From Polydactylus sextarius (taxonomy: Eukaryota; Chordata; Actinopteri; Polynemidae), in NCBI GenBank assembly GCA_016801845.1, contig CM028931.1, positions 8,228,087-8,292,086 of the forward strand: 64,000 bases of DNA. The letters are read 5' to 3'. Both the position numbers and the translations under genes were made by a program. The notes beneath the pieces are model-generated. The model made no database searches. It saw nothing but the letters and a program-made list of their open reading frames with translations, and was not told the origin of the DNA. This document shows, one piece after another, positions 1 through 9,696 of this stretch (its first letter is position 1; each line of letters opens with the position of its first letter).

Positions 1-581
1 ACCATGCAAGTGAATGGGGCAGCCAGGCAGCTTGAAGACATCACTATTTTAAACCATTAAAACAGCTCAAAGTAGCTCCACACTTCCTTGCTGGTATAAC
101 AAGGGTCCTGACATTTAAAACAAGGCGTTGAGAACTTTGTAAGTGAACACATTGTTTATTAAAAAGACTTTTTATACAGGTAGGACCTAGCAGTAGTTTC
201 CGGTCGCCGCCATGTTGAAAGTATATAGTACAAATGGATTATTTCCCTTGTAGACAATGCCCAGATATTGTCACCAACAGATGAAATCCATGCATTTGCA
301 CCGCATTAATTTGTACTATCTCTCCTCCTATTCTGTCCATTGGTTCATGTTCATCAGTCGACTTGTAGGACTTACTTTCAACATGGCAGCGACTACTAAA
401 CTACTACTAGGTCCTACCTGTAAAAAAAAAAAAAAAAAGTCACAAAGTTCTCAACGCCTCGTTTTAAATGTCAGGACCCTTGTTATACCAGCAAGGAAGT
501 GTGGAGCTACTTTGAGCTGTTTTAATGGTTTAAAACAGCGACGTCTTCAGGCTGCCTGGCTGCCCCATTCACTTGCATGGT
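1..581. mobile_element. Fold-back (MITE-like) element with long terminal inverted repeats
   Basis: The first about 190 bases and the last about 180 bases are inverted copies of each other. The left end begins ACCATGCAAGTGAATGGGGC and the right end finishes with its reverse complement at 562-581. The inner parts of the arms also pair (about 177-224 with 378-422, around the GTAGGACCTAG motif). An A-run of about 16 at 422-438 interrupts the right arm. There is no open reading frame of any known transposase, so it is non-autonomous. Word order in the arms (GGGGCAGCCA, a GCTCAAA-like block, AGGGTCC, TTTATTAAAAA) resembles the elements at 3880-4450, 7811-8330, 13455-14225 and 35130-35490, which suggests a diverged subfamily of one family. 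It lies in an intron or the 3' part of the rdh gene. The left end coincides with the window edge, so the true end could lie further left. Confidence 0.75.
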
Positions 582-852
582 GAGACTTTTGGACAAAAAC
601 GGTAAAAATGAAAATGTTCGTAACGCAACGGGCTGGTGTAGTTTTGCTCCTCAGCAAACATAACTCGTTATCATGTTTTAACATACCCAAAGTTCATTTT
701 ACACCCAAGTTCTCCTTTAATAGTGTTGTGATTTTGACTTTCTCGTCTAATCCCACAAGAGACCACCATGGGTACCTGGTGGGTGTGAGGAGACACTCTG
801 CTGTACGGTGGAATTCAAAGTAAAATAATAATAATAATAATAAAAAAGTCAC

Positions 853-1609
853 CTCGAATCGCCAAATCTCTTGCGGTCTCCTTCCCGATCCCTGTGTTGG
901 CCCCGGTGATGAGGACAGTCTTTCCATCCATTCGAGTTGTGGACATGCACACTGCTCCTGCTGCATATTTCCTGCTCAAAACACACACACACAATGATCA
1001 CTGATTAACAGAGCTCTGTGTCAGTATGGTTCAGTTCTGCAACTGTGTCCTCGTTCATCAGACATATGGACACATGTCTTAATTATTCATACACAAACTT
1101 GGGTAATGAACAGTTCTAAGTCGTACGACCCACGCCACTTGATCAGCGAGGCCCCCATAACCAATGACTCTGTTGGAGTAATGCATATAAATATAACTCC
1201 TCCCACGCGCTGCTTCCTGATTGGCTCGTGCAGACACACGGTTCATCTCTGTGCAGAAACTCCCACAAGCTCCATCACTGATCGTTGTATTTCATTGATT
1301 TTCTGCTCCGAAACACAATCGACGTCGTGTGAAATGACAGATAATCGTAATAAATCAAGTAAAAATGGCGACCAGCTGATTATAGCGGATATATAGTGTT
1401 TTTATAAAGAAGATAAACCTCATTGTAATAATAACATCTGTGCCTGTCAACCAACTAGCGACCATGTAACCATGATGTGCAGGCTTTAACATTAGATTTC
1501 TATCAGGATGGATGAGGAGTTTAGGTGATTCTTACCTTATATGTGGAGCAAATAAAAGCACCAGTAACGTCACGACTCCGAGACCCGCGATTATCACCAA
1601 AAGCAACAT
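853..1609 (-). CDS. Retinol dehydrogenase (RDH11/12-like SDR), first two coding exons, gene truncated by window edge
   Basis: Two coding exons on the minus strand: 1609-1536 and 971-853, joined in phase with GT-AG borders (donor GTAAG at 1535-1531, acceptor CAG at 974-972, donor GTGAC at 852-848). Exon 1 starts at ATG 1609 and encodes a hydrophobic N-terminal anchor of 25 residues (starts MLLLVIIAG, ends APHIR). Exon 2 encodes a short linker, then RMDGKTVLITGANTGIGKET, the Rossmann-fold cofactor motif TGxxxGxG of short-chain dehydrogenases. The signature matches the RDH11/RDH12/RDH13/RDH14 group, ER-membrane enzymes that interconvert retinol and retinal with NADP(H). The later exons with the catalytic YxxxK are not in the 850 bases left, so they must lie beyond position 1. 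It is divergent from vti1b, 1.2 kb away. Which paralogue it is cannot be decided from 64 residues; RDH11/12-like is favoured by the human neighbourhood RDH12-RDH11-VTI1B. Confidence 0.82.
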
Positions 1610-2839
1610 TGCGCTGCAGGTTTTGCGCCGTTTCTGTCTCCTCCGGCAGGATGCCGCTGTTCTGTTCTGTACTGTGGGCAGATCAGCTGATGTCAAAGCG
1701 TAAAGGGGGCACACACACACACACACACACACACACTGATACACACAGAGACGCTTACACATACAGTGAAACGAGGGGGGGGAGACAGATACGCCTCGCA
1801 TGGAATCATGGGATTGTAGTTTTTGCAGCCTGACTAGAAAAAACAGTGAAAAAACAGTAAGATTACACCTATTTCTTTTTATTTTTTTTTCTAAATTAAA
1901 CGTTTATTGTGATAATTTGATGTATTGATGTAATAATTATAAACTGTAATTGAATGACATTATAGGATGGAATGTATTTTTATTTGTCCCTCAAGGGGAA
2001 ATTTATAGACAAAACATTTTTGACAAAATAGAATATAATAATAATAAAACATATACATATATACAAGCATATATAAGGTTCAAGTGTTATATGACTAAGT
2101 ATTAGTTAATAAGTTATTAGTTATTAGTTATAAGTAAATTTCACATTTCTAATAGTCTTTGTTCTCCAGAAACTTTACATTATGTTGCTATACAAATATT
2201 TGCATACAAAACGATATATAATGCATGCAGGTGTGTACATAAATACATACATAAATATGTGAATAAATGTCAAAAATACAGTCAGATTGGTGCAAAACGA
2301 ACAAAATAACAGACACAAGAGTAAAAAGGGTTGTTGTAAAATGTATTTTTAATAACTTTGAAGAATGGAAAAAGAAGCCAAAACCCCTTTTTCTGCGCAG
2401 ATTTGCTAATAAATCTACATTTCCCAGAATGCAACGCAACGCTAATAAAAGCTGTTTCAGTCGCGCCTGATTAAAAACATCAACACGGTTTGTTTTAAAA
2501 TCCTTTTATTGCGGTTTGTGATTGTTTTTGGATGCCGAACAGTGTAAATTGTTATATTTTGTATTTTTAAGCGGAAAATATACAAAAAATGTAATTAAAT
2601 TATTGTTATTATTTTAAAATTTGGCGTTCAAAGAGCCTGGTCACGAGGACCATCATGCGGAAGAGTCGCGGGGATCTGATTATCATCAAAACCTAGAAGA
2701 AGGAAAAAGAAAAACAAACGCAGGACTATTTTAGTAGTTGTAGTAACTGTTAGTGTTTTTAATTTTTATTTTATTTTACAGCTGAAGTTCTTTTTTTATT
2801 ATTATTATTATTAAAGACAGGGAACAGTCGGTTGAAAAC
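1610..2839. other. Divergent intergenic region between rdh and vti1b
   Basis: About 1.2 kb between two divergent start codons, so it should hold both promoters. It contains a CA microsatellite at 1710-1736 and an AT-rich stretch around 1860-2600. A candidate vti1b 5' leader precedes the ATG, after a short T-rich tract and an ATT run near 2800. I saw no TATA box that clearly serves either gene and no further coding sequence. Confidence 0.5.
1710..1736. repeat. CA dinucleotide microsatellite
   Basis: About 13 uninterrupted CA units about 100 bases upstream of the rdh start codon, in the putative rdh 5' leader or promoter. Read on the rdh strand it is a GT repeat. Confidence 0.9.
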
Positions 2840-5800
2840 ATGTCGTCGGAGGAGTACGAGAAGTTACACGAAATCTACAAATCGCTGTACGATGAGCTGA
2901 AGCTAATGCCGGAGAGAGCTCTGATATGCCACGGAGGTAAAAGAGACTTTTAGCTAGCTAGCTAGCTAAAGTCTAGCTAAAAGCTAGCTAGCTAAACGAC
3001 ACGACGAGGAGATGGACGAGTGTGTTGTGGAGCTAAAATGTGTTTGTTTGTTCCCCAGAGGAGAGGAAGAGGTTGGTGAGGAGTTTCGATGAGAGACAGG
3101 GGGAAGCTGAGGAAGTGGTGAGTGTGTTCACTCGGCTCTGTTAGCTTAACTTTACACATTTACAGGAGCTATGATATTAACCGTAGCTGAGATACGATTA
3201 ACGAGAATCATCCTACTTTTGCTCTGTTTATTAAAAAATAAAACACTGTGGAGAGATTTGATAACACTGTATTGATCCTCACAGGGAATATTCACTGATC
3301 ACAGATGTTTACAATTGGAAGAGAAGCAGAAAAGAGACCATCACATATATAGTATTGTGCAAAAAAATTATAGACATCCCCCATATGTTGTGTTTTAGCA
3401 GCGCTGTAAAGACCATACATATTCATCTCTCACTTTCTTTACGCAGATATAATAAGAAAATACAGGAAATGTGTACACAGTGTTTAAGAATACATAAAGC
3501 ACATATCAGACTCTAGACACCCTCAGATTTATTGCCCCAGCAGTGCTTCAGTGACCAACAACCACAAGGAATAAGCTGATAAAGTCACTGCTCCACACTA
3601 GGATCACTGATAGACATGTCTAGTCTGACATAAGCTGTTGGCAGGTCCAGATGTGACAGGAGTCTCGGGATCAGCTGCTGACTTCACTTTGACTCACCCA
3701 ACAGAGATGCTGCAGTGTCAAGTATATTGTCAAGTCATTATGAGTTGGAGCCAAAACATGTTTTATGTCTCTGGTGACCCTCTTTATTGTTCACCGAGGG
3801 GGGAATTCTGCCCTAGTTTGCCTCATCTGGACTCTTTGGATATCATGCTTTGGTTGTTCGCTTTTCCCATTTTGACCAAGGTTAGATCGGCAGCTGCTGT
3901 TCCACATCAGCAGATTCATCATATTCCCGAACAACAGGCCAATGTGAAGAGTAAGGAAATGGATGAATTTGCTGATCTGGAACATATTCAGCATATTTGT
4001 CATTAGTGGTTAAAAAATGACAATATAGACACATTTGGCTGGCTGCCCCATTTACTTTCATTGTTAACTATTTGGTTGTGAAAACAAAAAATGGTCTAAA
4101 AAAACGGACTAAAGAGTTAACAATGAAAGTAAATGGGGCAGACAGCCAAATGTATCTAAATTGTCATTTTTTAACCACTAATAAAACTCAAAATATCGCT
4201 TCACTTCAGCAGTAGCATGAATAGGGTCCCTACACATAAACTGAAGGACTGTTAACTTAGTAAGTGAACTGAGAGTTTATTAAAAACACTGTTTTACAAG
4301 ACTTACTCAGCGTCTTGTTTTCATAACAACCGGTGATGAAAGGTGTTCCAGATTTATCATTTTCCTGAACATCCAGCCAATGTGTCCTGGAAGAGCAGGG
4401 AAAATGATGAATCTGCTGATCTGTAACACCCTTTGTGTTGTTCCGGATCAAGTACAATATTCCTTTAAAGCTCAGTTTTATTTGTATAGCACCATATCAT
4501 AAGAATATTTACCTCAAGGCACTTTACAATTTTCTAAAATGGAAAAACTCAACAGTTCCCATGTTCCCATTATGTCGTGCTAGGTAGCAATTATGTTTTG
4601 ATGAACGACAAAGGCGTGATTCTGTGGGAATATCAGTGTTGATATTAATGGTTTAATTTCCTTATCTCGTTCCAGTTGCAAGGAATGGAAGATGAGCTGC
4701 GCTCTGCCCCCGTCTCTTTTCGAAACGCCATGAACACAAAGCTGCGAATGTACCGCCGGGACCTGGGCAAACTGCAGAGAGACATGAGAAGCTCTGCTCC
4801 AAGCTTTGGCACGTCGTCCCAGCCGGCGGGTGGAGGCATCTATGCATCACAAAACCAGCAAAGTGTGAGTTTAAAGCTGTGGACTCTCGTGTTACATCAT
4901 GACGGTTATGAGCAGAAACTCCAGAAACAAAATCAAGGATAAATAAGAGTGTGATTGTGTTTTTTTTTCATGTTTTTCCGTCACGTTCACCCACTTCCAC
5001 AGACGCACATGCAGTCCCAGAGAGCCCTGCTGCTCCAGGGCACGGAGTCTCTGAACAACGCCAGCCAGAGCATCGAACGCAGCCAGCGCATCGCCGACGA
5101 GACGGATCAGATCGGGACGGATATCATCGAAGAGCTGGGAGAGCAGCGAGACCAGCTGGACCGCGCCAGAAACAGAGTGAGCAAACTGCGAAACGGGATG
5201 AGGTGGCGATGCTGTGATTCGGCCGTTTCTTACGTTTTATAGATTTTCTAAAAGGTGCGGCGGCTTGTTTAGTTTACTCGGTGCAGGTTTAAACGTGACT
5301 GCGGGCAAAACCTTTGCGAGCGCGATTTACCTGGCAACAGCAAAGCATTTGTCTCGTTGTCAGTTCTCGTTTTTTCAGACACGTTCATATTGTTATTATA
5401 AGCGTCTGCTGGCGTCTCGAGCAGGATTCCTAAAGAGGTGAGGCTTAAAGATTGTTTTGATTCACCAGCAACAATTATTATATCTGTTCAAAGACACAGG
5501 ACTCTACTGACAAAAACAGCCATTTTATCTCACAGAACATGAGGAGTTTTTTCTGATCTACTGCAGTCAGTTAGTCCCAAATGTAGAGTAAACCTTTAAA
5601 ATACGATGACGTGTTTTAATCAGAGCGTGATTTTTCTTTTTTTTTTGTGTGTGTGTGTGTGTTTGTGTAGTTGGTGAACACCGGAGAGAACCTCAGTCGA
5701 AGTCGAAAAATCCTCCGTGCCATGTCACGGCGGTAAGTGCTGTTTAAGTATCAAGGCGGCAAAGTTGGAAACTTTCCATGGGAATTAACGGGAACAAACT

Positions 5801-6576
5801 GGGCATGAACCAAGTTGAAGGTTAGGAGCATAAATATAGTTTGGTAGGAAAAAATCTTGGATAAAACAATCAAGATTTGACATGGCGCACTACTTCCTGT
5901 AGAGCTGTTGAGGCCACGCCCCTCTATGTGCATCATGCGTTCCCATTGGACGATCGGAGGACGAACCAGTCGAGGCGAAAGCAAGAAAATGTGACCGTTT
6001 GACGAAGATTAGTTTCAGGGGGTTAAAAAAGTTGGGCCACTCAGGGCGCAGTATAAGCTATGCTAGCGACAGTTAGCAAGCTAACGTCTTACAGCAGACA
6101 TGTAGATCTGGTGCAGCTAGAATTAAAACCAGCGACAGAATTGATTGTTTACTTCCCATCGTGTTTGAAAATGGGCGGTGTCGGTGACGTTTTCATAAAA
6201 ACGGGAGCCGGGTGAAGGGTGATCCGGAGAGGATAGTGGTTTGACAATCTGAACACAAAAGTCTCGGGGCTAGACCTGGGGCGCTAGCACCTCAGCGGCC
6301 CCCACATGACCCTGGTCCGACAGTATGAAGCCGCTCCGTCGTTTCTTTAAATCAACCCAGTTAATTCCCATAATTCCTGTGGAAAGTTACCAATTTTGTA
6401 AATCGATGTGAAACGGTGACCGGAGCTTCTTCTTACTTGTTCATGTTTTTTTTTTTTTTTTTTTTTTTTTTATCCTGTTTAGGTTGGTGACGAACAAGCT
6501 GCTCTTAGGTGTCATCATCATAATGGAGCTGGCCATCCTCGGTGCTGTGATTTACCTCAAGTTCTTCAGACGATGA
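2840..6576 (+). CDS. vti1b: VTI1B, vesicle transport through interaction with t-SNAREs 1B (Qb-SNARE)
   Basis: Six coding exons in consistent phase: 2840-2936, 3059-3117, 4676-4864, 5003-5176, 5671-5732 and 6483-6576, giving 224 residues (human about 232). The protein starts MSSEEYEKLHEIYKSLYDEL, the N-terminal three-helix (Habc-like) domain, and continues with APVSFRNAMNTKLRMYRRDL. The SNARE helix is in exons 4-6 (QGTESLNNASQSIERS, then ETDQIGTDIIEELGEQRDQL, then NRLVNTGENLSRSRKILRAM). The C-terminal tail anchor is in exon 6 (LLLGVIIIMELAILGAVIYL followed by KFFRR and stop). VTI1B is a Qb-SNARE of late endosome/lysosome and TGN fusion, classically with syntaxin 7, syntaxin 8 and VAMP8. Introns 2 and 5 hold fold-back elements and intron 1 holds AGCT repeats. 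It is convergent with arg2, as in human. Confidence 0.98.
2951..2994. repeat. TAGC/AGCT short repeat in vti1b intron 1
   Basis: Runs of TAGC units form several self-complementary AGCTAGCT blocks immediately after the exon 1 donor of vti1b. They could form a small hairpin in the pre-mRNA. Confidence 0.8.
3880..4450. mobile_element. MITE-like fold-back element, two arms, in vti1b intron 2
   Basis: Two inverted arms meet near 4075-4110. The left arm ends GCCCCATTTACTTTCATTGT and the right arm begins with the reverse complement of that at about 4112-4135. Outside these, AGCAGATTCATCAT (about 3910) and ATGATGAATCTGCTGATCTG (about 4405) mark the outer parts. The arm order is inside-out relative to the copy at 7811-8330, which suggests two elements inserted next to each other or a rearranged copy. 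There is no coding capacity. Confidence 0.75.
5764..6400. mobile_element. Non-autonomous DNA element with terminal inverted repeats in vti1b intron 5
   Basis: The left end GTTGGAAACTTTCCATGGGA (then ATTAAC) and the right end near 6361-6394 (TTAATTCCCATAATTCC then TGTGGAAAGTTACC) are inverted relatives. The about 640 bp between them encode no recognisable protein. Length and ends suggest a class II non-autonomous element. The superfamily cannot be fixed from the ends alone. Confidence 0.65.
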
Positions 6577-7054
6577 ACGGTTTAAAACCCGGAATCCAGA
6601 TTCTTCTGCGTCTCGCCTCCTTTTGACTTTCCAGTAGCAATAACGCCGTTCTGCTGTTTTCAGCCAAAACGTTTCTACGAGTGCGAACCGTAAAAGGACC
6701 GTGAGATGATCCGGACTTTAAAAGTTGAACCCGAAGGTCGAGGATTCGAGGTCACAAACTGCTGAAGCTCTTGATGGACCGAACCTCCGGGAGGTTGCCC
6801 CGATGGGCGAACCTTGAACTGAGATTTTGCACTTTTGTTTCAATCAGACTGTCAGGGCCTATTATATCCCTCAGGAGGATTTATCTGGACTCGTGTGCTG
6901 GCTGCTACAGACACCAGAGAAAATATTCCCACATGTGAAGATTGTCTGATGACAACAACCTGTGAAATGTTACTGATAGAAACTGTCCCAATAGTTCTAC
7001 ACGGTTTATAAATCTTACTCAGTTAGGATCCATTACAACTCTATTGTTGATCTT

Positions 7055-7060
7055 AATAAA
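7055..7060 (+). terminator. Candidate poly(A) signal of vti1b
   Basis: AATAAA about 480 bases after the vti1b stop codon, the first canonical hexamer downstream in the right orientation. The 3' end is inferred, not seen. Confidence 0.5.
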
Positions 7061-7261
7061 ACCTAATAGCAGTATCTCAAACTACTTTATATTGTCTCCA
7101 TACTCGGTATCTATTACTGACATCCGAGCGGCTCTTGACACAAACACAGTGTTCTTAACAAATGTTGTCTCGTCACTGTATGATACAGAAATCACTGTTA
7201 GGAGTTAGGCTTTGGTATTCCTTAATTGCCGGTCTACGTATCATTAAATCTAATCTTTAAC

Positions 7262-8575
7262 CACAGTTTGCGTTTTATCTGATGTTTCCCAGAAAAGCAG
7301 GGAAAGTCGTGGAGTTGACGTCACATCTTAAAGCCTCCGGATCAGACCAGAGAGTCTTGTGCTACGAAGCGGGATTTGTTCTTATGGCGGTAACTTCAGG
7401 GTTAACACTGGTTTTTTTCAGTCCTACGGTGGTGGTTCACTTCTTACTGGGCTACGTCTCCATGGTAACTTATGCTGCTTATTACTGATGCAATCCCCTG
7501 GTTCTCTTTTCCGTGTCTGTGATTGGACGTCTGCTGCAAACTCAACCTCTTATAAGTGAACACGCTCACATCTAGATTGGAAAAACCTTGGTGGACTAAT
7601 CGAGTTGATAACCAGCTTCCTAGGAGCTTAAAGACACTGAGTTAGTGAAGCCAGATAACTGAAAGAGATCTTGGGTATGTTAAACTTGCTTCATAGTACA
7701 GGCCTCAGGTCAGTTCTGAGTAAATAAACAGCATCTGTTACTTTGGAATTGATTCTCAAATCATTGCTAATAAAGGCTAAATCAGAGAAAATTAGATTTA
7801 AAAAAAATAGTATTTACCCTCTCAAGAGATATTTTACATTGGTTGAAGTAATATCGAGTTTGACCGTTAGTTAACAATGAAAGTAAATGGGGCAGCCAGC
7901 CAAACGTATCTAAATTGTCATTTTTTAACCACTAATGAAGCTCAAAATATCACTTCACTTCAGCAGGAGCGTAAGCACCTGTCATGTGCTCCTTATTGGC
8001 CGATTTGTCATTTTGCTCGCTCTTCACGGACACCTCAGCTGGCTGTTTAGGAAAATGATGAATCTGCTGATCTGGAATGCCGTTTACACCAGTTGTTATA
8101 AAAACAACACTTAGTAAGTTATCGGTACTGCAGTTTATGTGTAGGGCTGAAGTAAAGCAATAGTTTGAGCTTTATTAATGGTTAAAAAGATAACAATTTA
8201 GATACGTTTGGCTGGCTGCCCCATTTACTTTCATTGTTAAATATTCGGTTGTGAAAACAAAAGACAGTCGAACTTGATATTATCTCTTGAGGGGGTGTTT
8301 AACTCGTGTTAGTGGTGAAATAGACCCTGAGTTCAAATGACTCCAGACTGTCACTTTAACAACATCACTGAAGCTAATCTTTAACCTCAGTTTGCATTTA
8401 ATCTGATGTTTCCTGGAAAGGCAGAAAAACAGGTCGCAAAAAAAAAAGAAAAAAACACTCGCCGTATTGTTGATGAGTTGACGTTGCAATTTATAGCCTC
8501 TGGATCAGACCAGGTCAGTTCTGGGTAAATAAACAGCATCTGTTACTACGGAATTGATTCTCAAATCGTTGCTGA
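7262..8575 (+). repeat. Direct duplication with one copy carrying an extra about 355 bp
   Basis: Block A (7262-7353) matches 8385-8514: both contain ATCTGATGTTTCC near their start, a GAGTTGACGT motif and end GGATCAGACCAG. Block B (7709-7766) matches 8512-8575: both contain TAAATAAACAGCATCTGTTA then GGAATTGATTCTCAAATC. In the second copy A and B abut; in the first they are separated by 7354-7708. The MITE copy at 7811-8330 sits between the two duplicates. Confidence 0.7.
7811..8330. mobile_element. MITE-like fold-back element downstream of vti1b
   Basis: The left arm runs CCCTCTCAAGAGATATTTTA ... AACAATGAAAGTAAATGGGG ... TCACTTCACTTCAGCAG. The right arm is the inverted version (AAGTAAAGCA about 8150, GCCCCATTTACTTTCATTGT at about 8216-8240, ATTATCTCTTGAGGGGG at about 8278). 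This is the most complete copy in the window and defines the arm order used to recognise the others. It has no open reading frame of note. Confidence 0.8.
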
Positions 8576-9696
8576 TGAAGATTTCTTTTCGCTACAGTGT
8601 TTCTCTTCTGCACACATGCACGAAACTATGTCCTGCTGGAGTGAAGTCAAGTACAAAAAACAGGTTTGGTGACCTGGATGTGTGCTGAGAGTGTGTGTGT
8701 GTGGGGGGGTTGATAGAAGATAAGGTTTTTGCTTTAATCTTACGTTGTTGCCACAATTGGTCACTTTCACCCTTTAAAGCGAGTCCACGGTACGGTTCAT
8801 CTAAACTGCGCAGCGTGTACACGAAGCGTTCTGGGTCCATAGTTTTATGAAACGGGTGAAAACTCAACGGGTGAGAGCTCAACAGACTGAGACCCCATCA
8901 CAGATTAAGTGGACCAGAAAGAGAACCCGGTCCTCTTTGACAATGTGAACACAATCTGAGCTGAATTTACTGCTGCTCCACTTTTAGGGGACTGAGTTTG
9001 GTTTGTTTAAAGGGGAATCAACTCTGAAATGTGCCTTCAAAAGCTAAACTCTGTTCTAAGGGTTCAAATGTAAGTCGTTATATAACTATAACCAGCGGCT
9101 CAAGTGCATTGCGTCATCCTTCTGTGATGAGCGGTAACAGAAAGTGAAGGAAATTTTGTGCAGACGCTCCTTGTCGAACACATTCCCAGGGGATATTTTC
9201 ATCTCCTAACTTCTCCTTCAGCGTCACTTCGATATTTACATCACTTTTTTTTTTTTTTTAGTTAAACGTCTCAGAAACTTTTTCGGTAGATTATTTGTTC
9301 CCTTCAGGATGTTTCGTAATAACTGTGGTGATCTTTATTCTTGCAGAACTTCTTCTTATTCCCTCGGTTCACTAGTGACGTAACACTCGGACCTTTGGAG
9401 GGATTCGGATCATTCAGAGTCACTCACTGATATGAGCCGGGTTGTGTGAGTCACTTGACCTAAGATGGCCCGATTGCAAAAGGTACATTCACTCAAGACA
9501 TAAAGTATTATTATTATTATTATTAAGAAGAAGCTCTAAATTAGGCTGTGCAAAAAATAATTAATGAGGTCAGTGTCACCACTATGAAAAACTATTTTAA
9601 TTTCTTATGGTTTAAAATGTATGTGGAGTGGATCAGCAGACTATTAATTCAGGTCAAAATGTTGGCAACAAGCTTATAAGTCGGCCATAGAAGTCA

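Noticed and set aside
694..966. Open reading frame of 90 residues on the minus strand over rdh exon 2
   Set aside because: It is out of frame with the SDR motif. The true frame gives TGANTGIG and ends at the splice donor.
1184..1240. TATAAATA plus ATTGG (inverted CCAAT) as a promoter
   Set aside because: It lies inside rdh intron 1 with no first exon or gene that it would serve; probably a chance AT-rich match.
3638..4006. Open reading frame of 122 residues in vti1b intron 2
   Set aside because: Its second half overlaps mobile-element sequence, it has no recognisable domain, and it lies within an intron between in-phase exons.
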